From the NCBI GenBank assembly GCA_963752045.1, contig CAVVWN010000005.1:307195-371194 (forward strand): DNA of 64,000 bases, given 5' to 3'. How positions within the stretch are numbered: the stretch's first letter is position 1; each line of letters opens with the position of its first letter. Made by a program: the position numbers and the translations under genes. Below, in pieces: positions 53,669-63,740 of the stretch. Under the pieces are notes generated by a model. The model made no database searches and was not told the DNA's origin. It saw only the letters and a program-made list of their open reading frames with translations. The stretch is from DATKDF01 sp963752045. Its GTDB lineage: Bacteria; Acidobacteriota; Vicinamibacteria; Vicinamibacterales; SCN-69-37.

Positions 53669-54457
53669 ATGGATCTGGGACTGCGGAATCGAGTAGCCAT
53701 CGTCGCGGCCGGCAGCAAGGGTCTCGGACGCGCGGTGGCCGAGGAGCTGGCGGCCGAAGGCGCGGCCGTCGTCATCTGCGCGCGTGGGCGCGAGGCGCTC
53801 GACGCCACCGTCACACACATCAGGCAAGCGGGCGGACGGGCACACGGCGTTCAGGCCGACGTGTCCAGCCCGGCTGACGTCAGTCGTTTCGTCGAAGAGG
53901 CCGTGCGCACGTTCGGGCCGGTGGACATTCTCGTCACCAACTCGGGCGGGCCGAAGCCGGGCCAGTTCGAGACGCTGACCCCGGCCGACTGGGAGGACGC
54001 CACACGGGTGCTGCTCACGAGCGCCGTCGGCTTCACACAGGCCGTACTGCCGGGGATGCGCGAGCGGCGATTCGGGCGCATCCTCAACATCACGTCCATC
54101 GCGGCCAAGCAACCGGTCGACGGCCTGATGCTCTCGAACAGCCTGCGAGCGGCCGTGACCGCTTTCGCGCGCACGCTCGCCAACGAGGTCGCCTCCGACG
54201 GCGTGACCGTCAACAACCTGATGCCGGGCTACACCCGCACCGAACGCGTCGTCGAGCTCTCCGAACACCGGGCGGCCACCGAGAACACGACGACCGAGGC
54301 CATCATCGGACAGTGGGAACGGGAGATTCCGATGGGGCGCATCGGCGAGCCGCGTGAGTTTGCCGCGCTCGCCGCGTTCCTTGCGTCAGCCCGCGCCAGC
54401 TACATCACGGGACAGTCGATTGCCGTTGACGGAGGGTGGATCAAGAGCATCTACTGA
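53669..54457 (+). CDS. Short-chain dehydrogenase/reductase with altered active site
   Basis: 262 residues. The cofactor motif is present though altered (AIVAAGSKGLGRAVAEELA, the usual TGxxxGIG reading AGSKGLG), as is NSGGPKPG for NNAG. The catalytic YxxxK is not: the segment after the catalytic Ser (NITSIAAKQP) reads VDGLMLSNSLRAAVTAF, so the Tyr and Lys positions are occupied by Leu/Ser and Arg. The C-terminus is normal (SYITGQSIAVDGGWIKSIY). The same replacement is seen in a recognised SDR subgroup whose function is unclear. It follows the cupin gene on the same strand. Confidence 0.88.
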   Translation: MDLGLRNRVAIVAAGSKGLGRAVAEELAAEGAAVVICARGREALDATVTHIRQAGGRAHGVQADVSSPADVSRFVEEAVRTFGPVDILVTNSGGPKPGQFETLTPADWEDATRVLLTSAVGFTQAVLPGMRERRFGRILNITSIAAKQPVDGLMLSNSLRAAVTAFARTLANEVASDGVTVNNLMPGYTRTERVVELSEHRAATENTTTEAIIGQWEREIPMGRIGEPREFAALAAFLASARASYITGQSIAVDGGWIKSIY

Positions 54458-54463
54458 CGGGGA

Positions 54464-54612
54464 ATCTGGGATCTTCGATCTGGGATCTCAGGGCATCTGG
54501 GAATCGAGGAATCTGGGAATCTGGGAATCTGCGAGCCTCGCAGTCCGGCAGTCTCGCAGTCGATCTCAGATCAAGAGATCACCAGATGCCCTGAGATTGC
54601 CAGAGTCCAGAT
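54464..54612. repeat. AATCTGG repeat with 16-bp inverted arms
   Basis: Between the convergent SDR and efflux genes lie many GGAATCTGG/GGGATCTGG iterations, followed by their inverse (CCAGATTCCAGATCC). The arms ATCTCAGGGCATCTGG (54485-54500) and CCAGATGCCCTGAGAT (54582-54597) are perfect inverted repeats of 16 bp. The element can fold into a long hairpin and may act as a two-way terminator. It shares vocabulary with 33395-33446. Confidence 0.8.
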
Positions 54613-54625
54613 TCCAGATCCGCAT

Positions 54626-56053
54626 TCACCGCCCGCTCATCAGCCTCGCGAGTTCTTCGTCGGACCAGCCGCCGCCGAGGGCGCGATACAACTGGACGGA
54701 GGCGATGAGCTCGGCCTGCTGGCTGCGGGCGAGGTTGGTTTCGGCCGCGAACAGCACGCGCTGCGCGTCGAGCACTTCGAGGTAGTCGGTGACGCCGCCG
54801 CGGTAGCGGATGTCGCTCAGCCGAAGGGCCTCGCGGGCGGCGCCCACCTGGATCTGCTGCTGGGCGATCCGCTCGCGGATCTTCTGCAGCGTGACCAGCG
54901 TGTCGGCCACTTCCCGGAGCGCCGTCAGGATCGCGCGCCGGTAGAGGACCACCGCCTGTTCCACCTGCGCCCGGGCGACCTCGATGTTGGCGGTACCGCG
55001 CCCTGAGTCGTAGAGCGTCCAGTCGACGGTCGGTCCCCAGGAGAAGACGCCGCTCTCGTCGCCGCTGAAGACCTGGTTCAGCATCGTGCTGAGCGATCCG
55101 AAGAAGGCCGTCAGGCCGATGCGCGGAAACGGGAACGCACGGCCCATCGCGACGCCGATCCGCGCGGTGGCGGCGGCCAGCTGCTGCTCGGCCTGCCGAA
55201 TGTCCGGCCGGCGCTCGAGCAGCTCGGCCGGCAGGCCGACGGGAATCTCGGGCGACACGGTCTCGGTGAGGGCAGTCGACGGCCGGGCGACGGACCCGGG
55301 TGCGCGGCCGAGCAGGACGCTCATGCGATTCTCGATCTGCTGCGCCTGTTCCTCGAGGCTCGGCAGCTCCGCGCGGGTTGCCGCCAGCTGGCTCAGGGCC
55401 TGCTGTTCGTCGATGCCCGCGGCGATTCCGCCCTGAATCCGGAGCCGCGTGAGGTCGAGCGACGCCTGCTGCAGGTCGATGTTGCGGCGGGTGATGGCGA
55501 TGAGCTCATCGGTCACGCGCAGCTCGAACCACGACGAGGCGATGTCACCGACGAGGGACGTCATGACGGCCCGCGCGCCATCTTCGGTCGCAAGCAGGTC
55601 GGCCTGCGCGGCCTCCGACGCACGCCGCAGCCGGCCGAAGATGTCGATCTCCCACGTGAAGGCCAGCCCGAGCGAATACAGGCTGCGCAGCCAGCTCTCG
55701 TCCGACGACACGCGGGTGCGCGGCTGAGCCCCGGCCGTGCCCGAAAGCGTGGGACCGAGGTCGGCCTTGGCCGCCGACGCGCGCGCGCGGAACTCGTTGA
55801 TGCGCGCGAGCGCGAGCCGCAGGTCGAGGTTCTCGTTGATCGCCTGGCCGATGAGCGCCTGAAGCTCGGGTTCCTGGAAGCGTTCGACCCACGGCAGGTC
55901 GGCGACCGAGGCGGCTTCTTCCGGGCCGAGCACGCCCCGGTAGGCCGCTGGCGGCGTGACGACGGGACGCTCGTAGTTCGGCCCGAGCGTGCAGGCTGGC
56001 GCCGCCATCACCGTGATCACTGCGGCGAGCGGAATCAGGAGACGCCGCGGCAC
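54626..56053 (-). CDS. Outer-membrane efflux lipoprotein, NodT/OprM family
   Basis: 475 residues from GTG 56053, preceded by AGGAGGGG. The lipobox is AAPAC, followed by the family start TLGPNYERPVV. Two OEP repeats with long coiled-coil helices follow (RLALARINEFRARASAAKAD; LRLSDIRYRGGVTDYLEVLD), and IFGRLRRASEAAQADLLATE is a typical TolC-family segment. It forms the outer-membrane channel of the tripartite pump encoded by the two upstream genes. The start lies 1 base after the pump gene's stop codon. Confidence 0.93.
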   Translation of the reverse strand: MPRRLLIPLAAVITVMAAPACTLGPNYERPVVTPPAAYRGVLGPEEAASVADLPWVERFQEPELQALIGQAINENLDLRLALARINEFRARASAAKADLGPTLSGTAGAQPRTRVSSDESWLRSLYSLGLAFTWEIDIFGRLRRASEAAQADLLATEDGARAVMTSLVGDIASSWFELRVTDELIAITRRNIDLQQASLDLTRLRIQGGIAAGIDEQQALSQLAATRAELPSLEEQAQQIENRMSVLLGRAPGSVARPSTALTETVSPEIPVGLPAELLERRPDIRQAEQQLAAATARIGVAMGRAFPFPRIGLTAFFGSLSTMLNQVFSGDESGVFSWGPTVDWTLYDSGRGTANIEVARAQVEQAVVLYRRAILTALREVADTLVTLQKIRERIAQQQIQVGAAREALRLSDIRYRGGVTDYLEVLDAQRVLFAAETNLARSQQAELIASVQLYRALGGGWSDEELARLMSGR

Positions 56054-56054
56054 G

Positions 56055-59000
56055 CTACGCCCCTCCTTCGTGGCTGGATGCCGGGCCAGGCACACTCGAC
56101 GCCACCGGCCCGGGTCTCGCTCCGGCCAGCCGCTCGACGAAGACGAAGAGCGCCGGGTAGAGGAACACACCGATGGCCGTCGCGATGAGCATGCCGAAGA
56201 CGACGGCCGTGCCCATGATGGCGCGCGAGACGGCGCCCGACCCCGACGCCAGCATGAGCGGGACCGCGCCCATGATGAACGCGAACGCCGTCATGAGAAT
56301 CGGCCGGAACCGCAGCCGCGCCGCCTCTTCGGCGGCCTCGAGGAGCGACAGCCCGCGTTCGTGACCGGCTTTGGCGAACTCGACGATGAGGATGGCGTTC
56401 TTGGCGGCCAGACCGATCAGCATGACGAGCCCGACCTGCACGTAGACGTTGTTCTCGAGCCCGAACATCCACACGCCCGTGAGCGCCCCCATCACGACGA
56501 CCGGCGTGCCGAGCAGCACGCTCCACGGCAGCGACCAGCTCTCGTACATCGCGGCCAGGAGCAGGAACGTGAAGACGATGGCCAGGGCGAACGTCGGCCC
56601 GGCCGGCGGCGCATTCTTCTCTTCGTACGACATGCCGGAGTAGGCGTACCCCATCTCGGGCGGCAGCACGTCGGCCGCCACCGCTTCGAGCGCCGAAAGT
56701 GCCTCGCCCGAGCTGTAGCCCGGCGCCGACGCGCCCGAGAGCTCCACCGAACGCTGCAGGTTGAACCGAACCGTCAGCTCGGCGCCTGAGGTCGGCGTCA
56801 CCGTAGCCAGGGTCGACAACGGAATCATCGCGCCCGTCGTCTGGCTGCGGACGTAGAGCTCGCCGATGTCTTCCGGGCGCTGGCGATAGGCCGCGTCGGC
56901 TTGAACGAAAACCCGATACAGCCGGCCGAACCGGTTGAAGTCGTTGACGAACGCGCCGCCGAGCGCCGTGTTGAGCGTGGTGAAGACGTCGGTGATCGGC
57001 ACGCCCAGCTTGCGCGCCTTCTCCCGGTCGAGATCCACCGCGTACTGCGGCACGGTCGAGTCGAACGCCGTGAAGACGTTGGCGAGCTCCGGCCGGGCGT
57101 TGGCGGCGGCGATGAAGGTCCGGGACGCATCGCCCAGTTCCTCGACGGTCATCGTGCCGCTGCGATCCTGCAGGAAGAAATTGAATCCGCCCGAGGCGCC
57201 GAACCCGGGAATCGTCGGCGGAATGAACGGGAAGGCCAGCGCTTCGGGTACGCGCGAGAGCGACGCCCGCAGGTGTCCGATGATGGCCGGCAGTGATTCC
57301 TCCGGTGTCGTCCGCTCCTCCCAGGGTTTCAGCCGCACGAAGAACGTGCCGACGTTCGACTGGAACGTGCTCGTAAGCGCGCCGAACCCGCCGATCGTGT
57401 TGTAGGCCTCGACGCCTGGCGTGGCGGCGATGATCGACTCGACGTCGGCGAGCACCCGGTCCGTCCGATCGAGCGAGGCCGCATTCGGCAGCTGCACGTT
57501 GACCATCAGCACGCCCTGGTCTTCGTTCGGCACGAATCCCAGGGGGATGGCCAGGCCAAGGCGCCAGGTGACGAACGTGATCGCCGCCAGCGCCACCAGG
57601 CTCAGGGCGGCTCTTCTCGCGAGGACCATTGCCGCGGCGGTGTAGCCGCGCGTGGCCACGTCGAAGACCCGGTTGAACCCGCGGAAGAGCAGGCCCAGCG
57701 GGCCGCGGCCGGGCGGCTTCGCCGGCTTGAGCAGAATGGCGGAGAGCGCCGGGCTCAGCGTGAGCGCATTGATGGCCGAGATGACGACCGCGATGGCAAT
57801 CGTGAGCGCGAACTGCTGATACAGCCGGCCGGTGAGGCCTCCGAGAAATGCCACCGGAATGAAGACGCCCGTCAGCACGAGCGCGATGCCAATCACCGGG
57901 CCCGATACCTCCTCCATGGCCTTGAAGGTGGCGTCCCTCGGGTTCATGCCGTGCTCGATGTGGTGCATCACCGCCTCGACGACCACGATCGCGTCGTCGA
58001 CCACGATGCCGATGGCCAGCACCAGGCCGAACATCGTCAGCGTGTTGATGGTGAAGCCCAGCATCGGGAAGAAGATGAGCGTGCCCAGCAGTGACACCGG
58101 CACGGTCAGCAGTGGAATGACCGTGGCGCGCCAGTTCTGGAGGAACAGGAACACGACGATGATCACGAGGACGATGGCCTCGATAAGGGTGTGGAAGATC
58201 TCTTCGATCGACGCTTCGACCGCCGGCGTCGAGTCGTAGACGATCTCGTAGTCCACATCGTCCGGGAAGAAGGCCTTCACCTCTTCGAGCGTGCGGTAGA
58301 GGCCTTCGGCGGCCGCGAGCTGGTTCGCGCCCGGCAGCAGGTACACCATCAGGAGCCCGGCGGGCTGCCCGTTCAGGCGGCCGAACGACTTGTAGAACTC
58401 CCCGCCGAACTCGACGCGGCCGACGTCCTTGATGCGGACCTGGCGCCCGTCGGCCGTCGAGCGGATGATGATGTCGGCGAATTCCTCGGGCGTCGTGGAC
58501 CGGCCCGGCGCGCGGACGGTGTAGGTGAACTGCTGGCCCGGGGGCGACGGCGCGCCGCCAATCTGCCCGGCCGGGGCCTGCAGGTTCTGCTCGCGGACCG
58601 CGTTGACCACGTCGGCCGAGGTCAGGCCCAGCCGGGAGAGCGCATCGGGCCTGAGCCACACGCGCATGCCGTACTCGGCGCCGCCGGCCAGCGTGACGTC
58701 CGACACGCCCTGCACGCGCAGAAGCGCGTCGCGCACGTAGATCATCGCGTAGTTGTTGAGGAACAGGTCGTCGTACGTGCTGTTCGGCGAGTAGATCGAC
58801 GCGATCAGCAGAATGCTCGGGTTCTGCTTGGTGACCGTCACGCCGCGCGCGATGACGTCCTGGGGCAGGCGCGCCTGGGCCTGCGTCACGCGGTTCTGCG
58901 TGAGCATGTTGGCCGTGTCGAGGTCCATGCCGACGCGGAAGCTGACGTCGAGCTGCAGACGCCCGTCGCTCGTGTTGAGCGACTTCATGTAGATGAGGTT

Positions 59001-59220
59001 GTCGACGCCGTTGATCTGCTGTTCGATGGGCGTGGCCACCGACTGTTCAACGACTTCGGCGCTCGCGCCGCCGTAGGTGGCCGACACCCGGACATTCGGA
59101 GGGGCCAGCTGCGGGTACATTTCGATCGCCAGCCCCTGCAGTGCCGCCAGCCCGGCGATCACCAGCAGAATGGAGATCACCATCGCGACGATCGGGCCGA
59201 CGGATGAAGAAGCTGGCCAT
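56055..59220 (-). CDS. RND multidrug efflux transporter, HAE1/AcrB type (frameshifted near start)
   Basis: About 1054 residues after correction. The true start ATG at 59220 gives MASFFIRRP, then one extra C in GGCCCGATC (about 59197) shifts the frame before IVAMVISILLVIAGLAALQG. Diagnostic segments: YPQLAPPNVRVSATYGGASA, GLVLAIGIVVDDAIVVVEAV with the proton-relay Asp pair, FVPNEDQGVLMVNVQLPNAA, and VGLVMLIGLAAKNAILIVEF. Twelve membrane helices and two large periplasmic loops are evident. It is the inner-membrane pump that exports drugs or other lipophiles with proton antiport. Confidence 0.93.
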
Positions 59221-59224
59221 CGCG

Positions 59225-60385
59225 CTAGCGTCCAGCCGTCGCGCCGGCTGGCGCCGCGGGTTCGTCGTCGATCGTCACGAGCGTGGGATTGACGGTGATG
59301 CCGGGGCCGGACTTTCTGCACGCCTTCGACGATCACGCGGTCGCCGGCGTTGAGCCCGTTTTCAATCACCCACAGCGTACCGACGCGCGGCCCACCGTCA
59401 CCGGCCGTATCTCGACCGTATTCCCGCTGGAGACGACGGCCACGCTGTAGGTGGCCTGCAGTTCCTGCACGGCCTTCTGCGGGACGAGAATCGCGTTCGG
59501 GTCGCAGAATCGATGGCGATGCGCACGCGCCCGTACCTGTCCGGGCCGGATCAGGCCGTTCGGATTCGGGAACGACACGTCGATCAGCAGCGTCCCCGTC
59601 GACGGGTCGACGAGCCTGTCGGCAAAGGCGAGCGTCCCGCCGTACGGATGCGTCGACCCATCGGCCAGGACCAGTTCGAACGGCGCCTGCGACGCACGTT
59701 GGGGCAGGTCGCCGGCCTCGCGCCGGCGTGCCAGCATCAGGTAGTCGCGCTCGCTGATGCTGAACCGGGCGCGGATCGGGTCGACCTTCGAAATGCGGGT
59801 CAACAGCGTCGACTCGCCCCGGCCGACGAGATTGCCGGGGTTGACCTCGGTCTTGCCGATGAGACCGCTCGTCGGGGCGTACACCTTCGTGTACTCGACG
59901 TCGAGCTCGGCGCGGGCGACAGCCGCCTGGGCTGCTGCGACACCGGCCCTGGCGGCTTCGGCTTGCGCCACGGCCGTCTCGTACGTCTGCCGCGGAATCG
60001 CGTTCTGGTCGACCAGCGGCTTGTAGCGGGCCACGTCCTGGTCGAGGCGGGCCTGGTCGGCGATGGCCTGTGCCAGCACACCCCGGGCCTGTTCGACGTT
60101 GGCCTCGTACCTCCGCGGGTCGATCGTGTAGAGCAGCTGGCCGTCTCGAACCATCGAGCCTTCGGTGAAGTCCACGGTCTGGAGCACGCCCGACACGCGC
60201 GCGCGCACGTCGATTTCCTGGGAACCGCGCGTCTCGCCGATGGCCTCCATGCACACCGGCACGTCTCGCTGAATCACCTCCGCGATGTCGACGTCGGGCG
60301 GGGGTGGGGGCGCCGGTGGCGGAGGCTCGGCGCAGGCAGCGGAGAGGAGCGACGCGGCAATCAGTAGCCGGGAGCGCATGACCAT
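59225..60385 (-). CDS. RND membrane-fusion (periplasmic adaptor) lipoprotein, multiply frameshifted
   Basis: The N-terminus ends in lipobox SAAC, followed by a Pro-rich linker. Adaptor features: GSQEIDVRARVSGVLQTVDF and YAPTSGLIGKTEVNPGNLVG (the two lipoyl halves) with a helical hairpin between them, then GRGESTLLTRISKVDPIRAR. The frame changes at about 59500-59540 (two small indels around the IAIDSAT-like segment), near 59390 (before VGTLWVIENGLNAGDRVIVEG) and at a CCCC run near 59310. The corrected end TLVTIDDEP...ATAGR stops at 59225, 4 bases before the pump start. It links the pump to the outer-membrane channel. Confidence 0.88.
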
Positions 60386-60488
60386 GACCGGGGAGTCTAT
60401 CGTGGCTCACCGTGTCTACCAAGGCTGGACGGACCGGCTTCGGGCCCTCACGGCCGGAACCGTTACAATGCCGCCATCGGAGGTCGTG

Positions 60489-61381
60489 ATGCGCAGGTTC
60501 AGCTCGGTATTGGTGCTGACGCTGGTGTGGGTGTGGGCCACGGGTCATGCGCCCGTCGACGGGCAGCAGCCGGTGAAGGTGTTCATCTCGGTCGACATGG
60601 AGGGTATCGGCGGCATCGGCACGAGCGCCATGACGAGCGCGACGGGCAAGGACTACGCGACCGGCCGGCGGCTGATGACCGACGAGGTCAATGCCGTCGT
60701 GGCCGCCATCTTCGCCCGCGGGCCGGCCGAGTCCTCGTCAACGACTCGCACGGCGACATGCAGAACCTGCTGCACACCGAGCTCGACCCGCGCGTGACCT
60801 ACATCCAGGGCGCCGTCAAGCCGCACGGCATGGTGGAAGGGCTCGACGACACGTTCGACGCGGCCATCTTCGTCGGCTACCACGCGCGCGCCGGCACGCC
60901 ACAGGGTTTCCTCGCGCACACGGGCACCGGCTCGGTGAAGGGGCTCTGGCTGAACGGGATGGAAGTGGGCGAAGGCGAGCTCAATGCCGCGTATGCCGGC
61001 GCGCTCGGCGTGCCGGTCATCCTCGCCAGCGGCGACCAGGCGTTCGCGACGCAGTTTACGGCAACGGTGAAGGCCGGGACCGTCGTGACCAAGACCGCCG
61101 TCACGCCGCAGTCGGCCCGGCTTCGCCATCCGGCACGCGTCCGGGACGACCTGGTGCAGGCGACGACGCGCGCCCTCGACGCGCTCGGAACGGCGACGCC
61201 GTGGGCGATACGGACGCCCGTCGAGGTGAGGCTCCGCCTGTCCGATCCGACGATCACGCAGATCCTGACCGCGATTCCGGGCGTGACGCAGGCCGACGGC
61301 TTCACCGTGACGTTCACGGCGCCCGACATGGCGCACGCCTATCGGCTGATCCGGCTGATGTATCGATTCGTCAGCATCTGA
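60489..61381 (+). CDS. M55-family D-aminopeptidase (DppA-like), secreted, frameshifted
   Basis: The ATG at 60489 begins a signal peptide (VLVLTLVWVWATGHA). The body starts VKVFISVDMEGIGGI, the zinc site of D-aminopeptidases (S-x-D-x-E-G-I), then LMTDEVNAVVAAIFARG. After a one-base deletion in a G run near 60720 the frame resumes as VLVNDSHGDMQNLL and IFVGYHARAGTPQGFLAHT with the second zinc ligands. About 297 residues after correction. It should release D-amino acids from peptides in the periplasm. It is divergent from the efflux operon. Confidence 0.88.
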
Positions 61382-61396
61382 CGTGACGGCTCTCTC

Positions 61397-62668
61397 GTGC
61401 GTCCGCTCGTCGACGCGCGAAATGTCGCGGCGCTCGCGGCGGCGGCCGCGTGGCGCGCGGTTCATCGAGGCGTGGCGGTCGTTGCGGTGACCGGAAGCTC
61501 CGGCAAGACGACGAGCCGTGAATGCCTGGCGGCGATTCTCCGGCGGCGCGGTCCGACGCTCGCGACGACGGGAAACCGCAACGCCTCGTGCCGGCTGTCG
61601 AAGACGCTGCTGCAATTGCGCAGCTCGCACCGATACGCCGTCATCGAGATCGGCATCGACGCGCCGGGCCAGATGCGGCGCTGGGCCGGCGCCGTGCGAC
61701 CGGACATCGCCGTCGTGCATACGGTGAACCTGACGCATCGTGAGGCCCTGCCCACCCTCGAGATCACCGCCCGCGAGAAGGCGCGCGTGCTCGACGCGCT
61801 GCGGCCCGGTGGCGTGGCGGTCCTCAACGGCGAGGACCCGTACGTGCGGGCCATGAGCTCGCCGCGGGTCTCGCGCACGGTGTTCTTCGGCGACTGTGAC
61901 GGCAGCATCGCGCGGGCGGCAGACGTCCGGGCTTCGCTCGACGCGGGGCTGCGGTTCGAACTGCACACGCCAGCCGGTTCGCGGGCGCCGTACGTCTGAA
62001 CCTCTACGGCGCGCACTGGACGGCGGCCGTGCTCGGGGCGGTGGCCGCCGCACTCGTGCTCGAGGTGCCGCTCGACGACATCGTCTCCGGGCTTTCGGCC
62101 GTCGGGCCGCAGACCGCCCGCATGCAGCCCGTGCCTCTACCGGGCGGCGCGATCGTCGTTCGCGACGAGCACAACAGCACGCCCATCAGTTTCCTGGCTG
62201 CCGTGGCCTTCATGCGGGGGCTGCCGAACCGCAGGCGATGGCTCGTGCTCCGAGAGGTCCGTCACCTCGACGACGATCCAGAAGGTCGCTTCCGCTGGAT
62301 CGCGCGCGAGACCGCCGGCGCGTTCGAGGGCGCGCTCGTCGTCGGCGAGCATGCCGAAGTCGCCTCGGCGGCGTTCCGCGAAGCCGGCTTGCCGGCCTCG
62401 CGCGTGGTCGCGGTCTCAAGCACGCGGGAGGCGTCGGCCCGCCTCGTTACGTCCGCAACGCGGCGACGTGGCGCTCGTTCGTGGCCGCGGTCACTTCGAC
62501 CACCTCACGCGCATCGTCTACGGTCAGTTCGGTGCGGTTGCCTGCTGGAAGGACGTCTGCCGCCTCAAGGGCGATTGCGACACGTGCCCGAGCCTGGGTG
62601 CCCGTGACGGAGCCGGGCATGCGACCGTGTTGCCGCCGTTCGCTCCGTCAGAACTTCACGCCGAGTGA
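61397..62668 (+). CDS. Mur-ligase-like protein (MurF type) with C-terminal Cys motif, frameshifted
   Basis: Starts at GTG 61397. The ATP-binding loop is VAVTGSSGKTTSRECLAAIL, followed by the Mur central-domain pattern TTGNRNASCRLSKTLLQL and YAVIEIGIDAPGQM. The frame shifts near 61975 (resuming VRLNLYGAHWTAAVLGAV) and near 62455 (resuming GDVALVRGRGHFDHLTRIV, the MurF-type terminal motif). The C-terminus carries CWKDVCRLKGDCDTCP, a four-Cys pattern (C-x4-C-x5-C-x2-C) not found in canonical MurF, suggesting metal or Fe-S binding. It likely joins an amino acid or dipeptide to a carrier with ATP. It lies 15 bases after the D-aminopeptidase gene. Confidence 0.75.
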
Positions 62669-63709
62669 GAACGTGACGCCGAAGTCGTTGGACTTGTCCG
62701 CGCCGCCCGGAGGGGGTCTGTCGTAGTCGTCGTAGATGGTGAACGAGGTGTAGAAGTCGGTCGAAGAGACTCTCGATTGAATTGCGCCTTCGAACTGAGC
62801 CGGATGCGGCCCGCGTCGCTCAGGCCTGGAAACGCCGTGGTACCGAAGAATCCGATTTTCGAGCTTCGGGAAGTTGTAGGTGAAGACCTCGTAGGAGAGA
62901 GAACAGCAGCGCTTCGAAGTTGCTGGTGCTCTCGCCCTCGACCGGCAGCTCCTCGTTGTACGGAACCCGCCGCCGCCTCCGAAAATCGTGCGGCCGGACT
63001 GGATGAAGGTGCGGCCAACGCCGCCGCCGATCGTGGAGCGCACGTCGAAACCCAGTTCCTGGTTGCGGTCCACGAACGCGAATCCCGGAATCATCCCACG
63101 GTTGGCAGCGAGCCCCGCGTACGGTCAGCCTGCATGCTCTGTCGCGGTGACACCTTCGTCGTCGTCCTGCACGGTGACGGTGGTGTGTAGGTGGTGCGCC
63201 ACTGGAGACCCGGGGCGCCTGGCGCGACGGCACTGCGCGATCGTCGTCTGGCCGATGCACGCTCGACTGCATGTAGCGGCCCCGAAGTCCAGGTTGCCCT
63301 CGAGCAACTCCAAGCATCCGAGCTCGAGCCTGGCGGTCAGGTCGCGGCAACACCAGTTCGCCATCGCACGACGGTCGGCCCGTCGGCGCCCGCAATGGTG
63401 AGCTCGCCGGGGACGGACGTGCTGAGCGTGCCGTAGTGGAAGATGCCGCTCGTCATCTCGACCTCAAAGAGCGTGCTGGTGGTGATCGACACCACGTCGG
63501 CCCACTCGATGTTTCACCGTGCTCAGGCTGTCGGTCTTCACCTGGAGCAGCCCGCGTTGGAGCGTGCGGATCTCGCACGTCAGCCGATCGCCGTTCCTGA
63601 AGACGACGACGTCGGTCTTCTGGGCGATGGCGTCACGGGGGAAGAAGAGCCCGAACGCGAGGAACAGGATGAGTCCGGCGGTTGCTGCCCCGCCGGCGCG
63701 TGCGTGCAT
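62648..63709 (-). CDS. DUF481-like outer-membrane protein, multiply frameshifted
   Basis: The ATG at 63709 gives a signal peptide (ATAGLILFLAFGLFFPRDAIA) and the start of the family (TDVVVFRNGDRLTCEIRTLQ). After at least three frame changes between about 62880 and 63510 the C-terminus reads ESTDFYTSFTIYDDYDR-like strands, ending NDFGVTFSLGVKF with a terminal Phe as in outer-membrane barrels. Fragments such as LLEGNLDFGA and IGQTTIA in other frames belong to the same gene. The many shifts could be sequence errors near a contig end or real decay. It overlaps the Mur-like gene end by 21 bases. Confidence 0.6.
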
Positions 63710-63740
63710 CAAAGCTGGACCTTATGGCGTCCGGGCCCGG

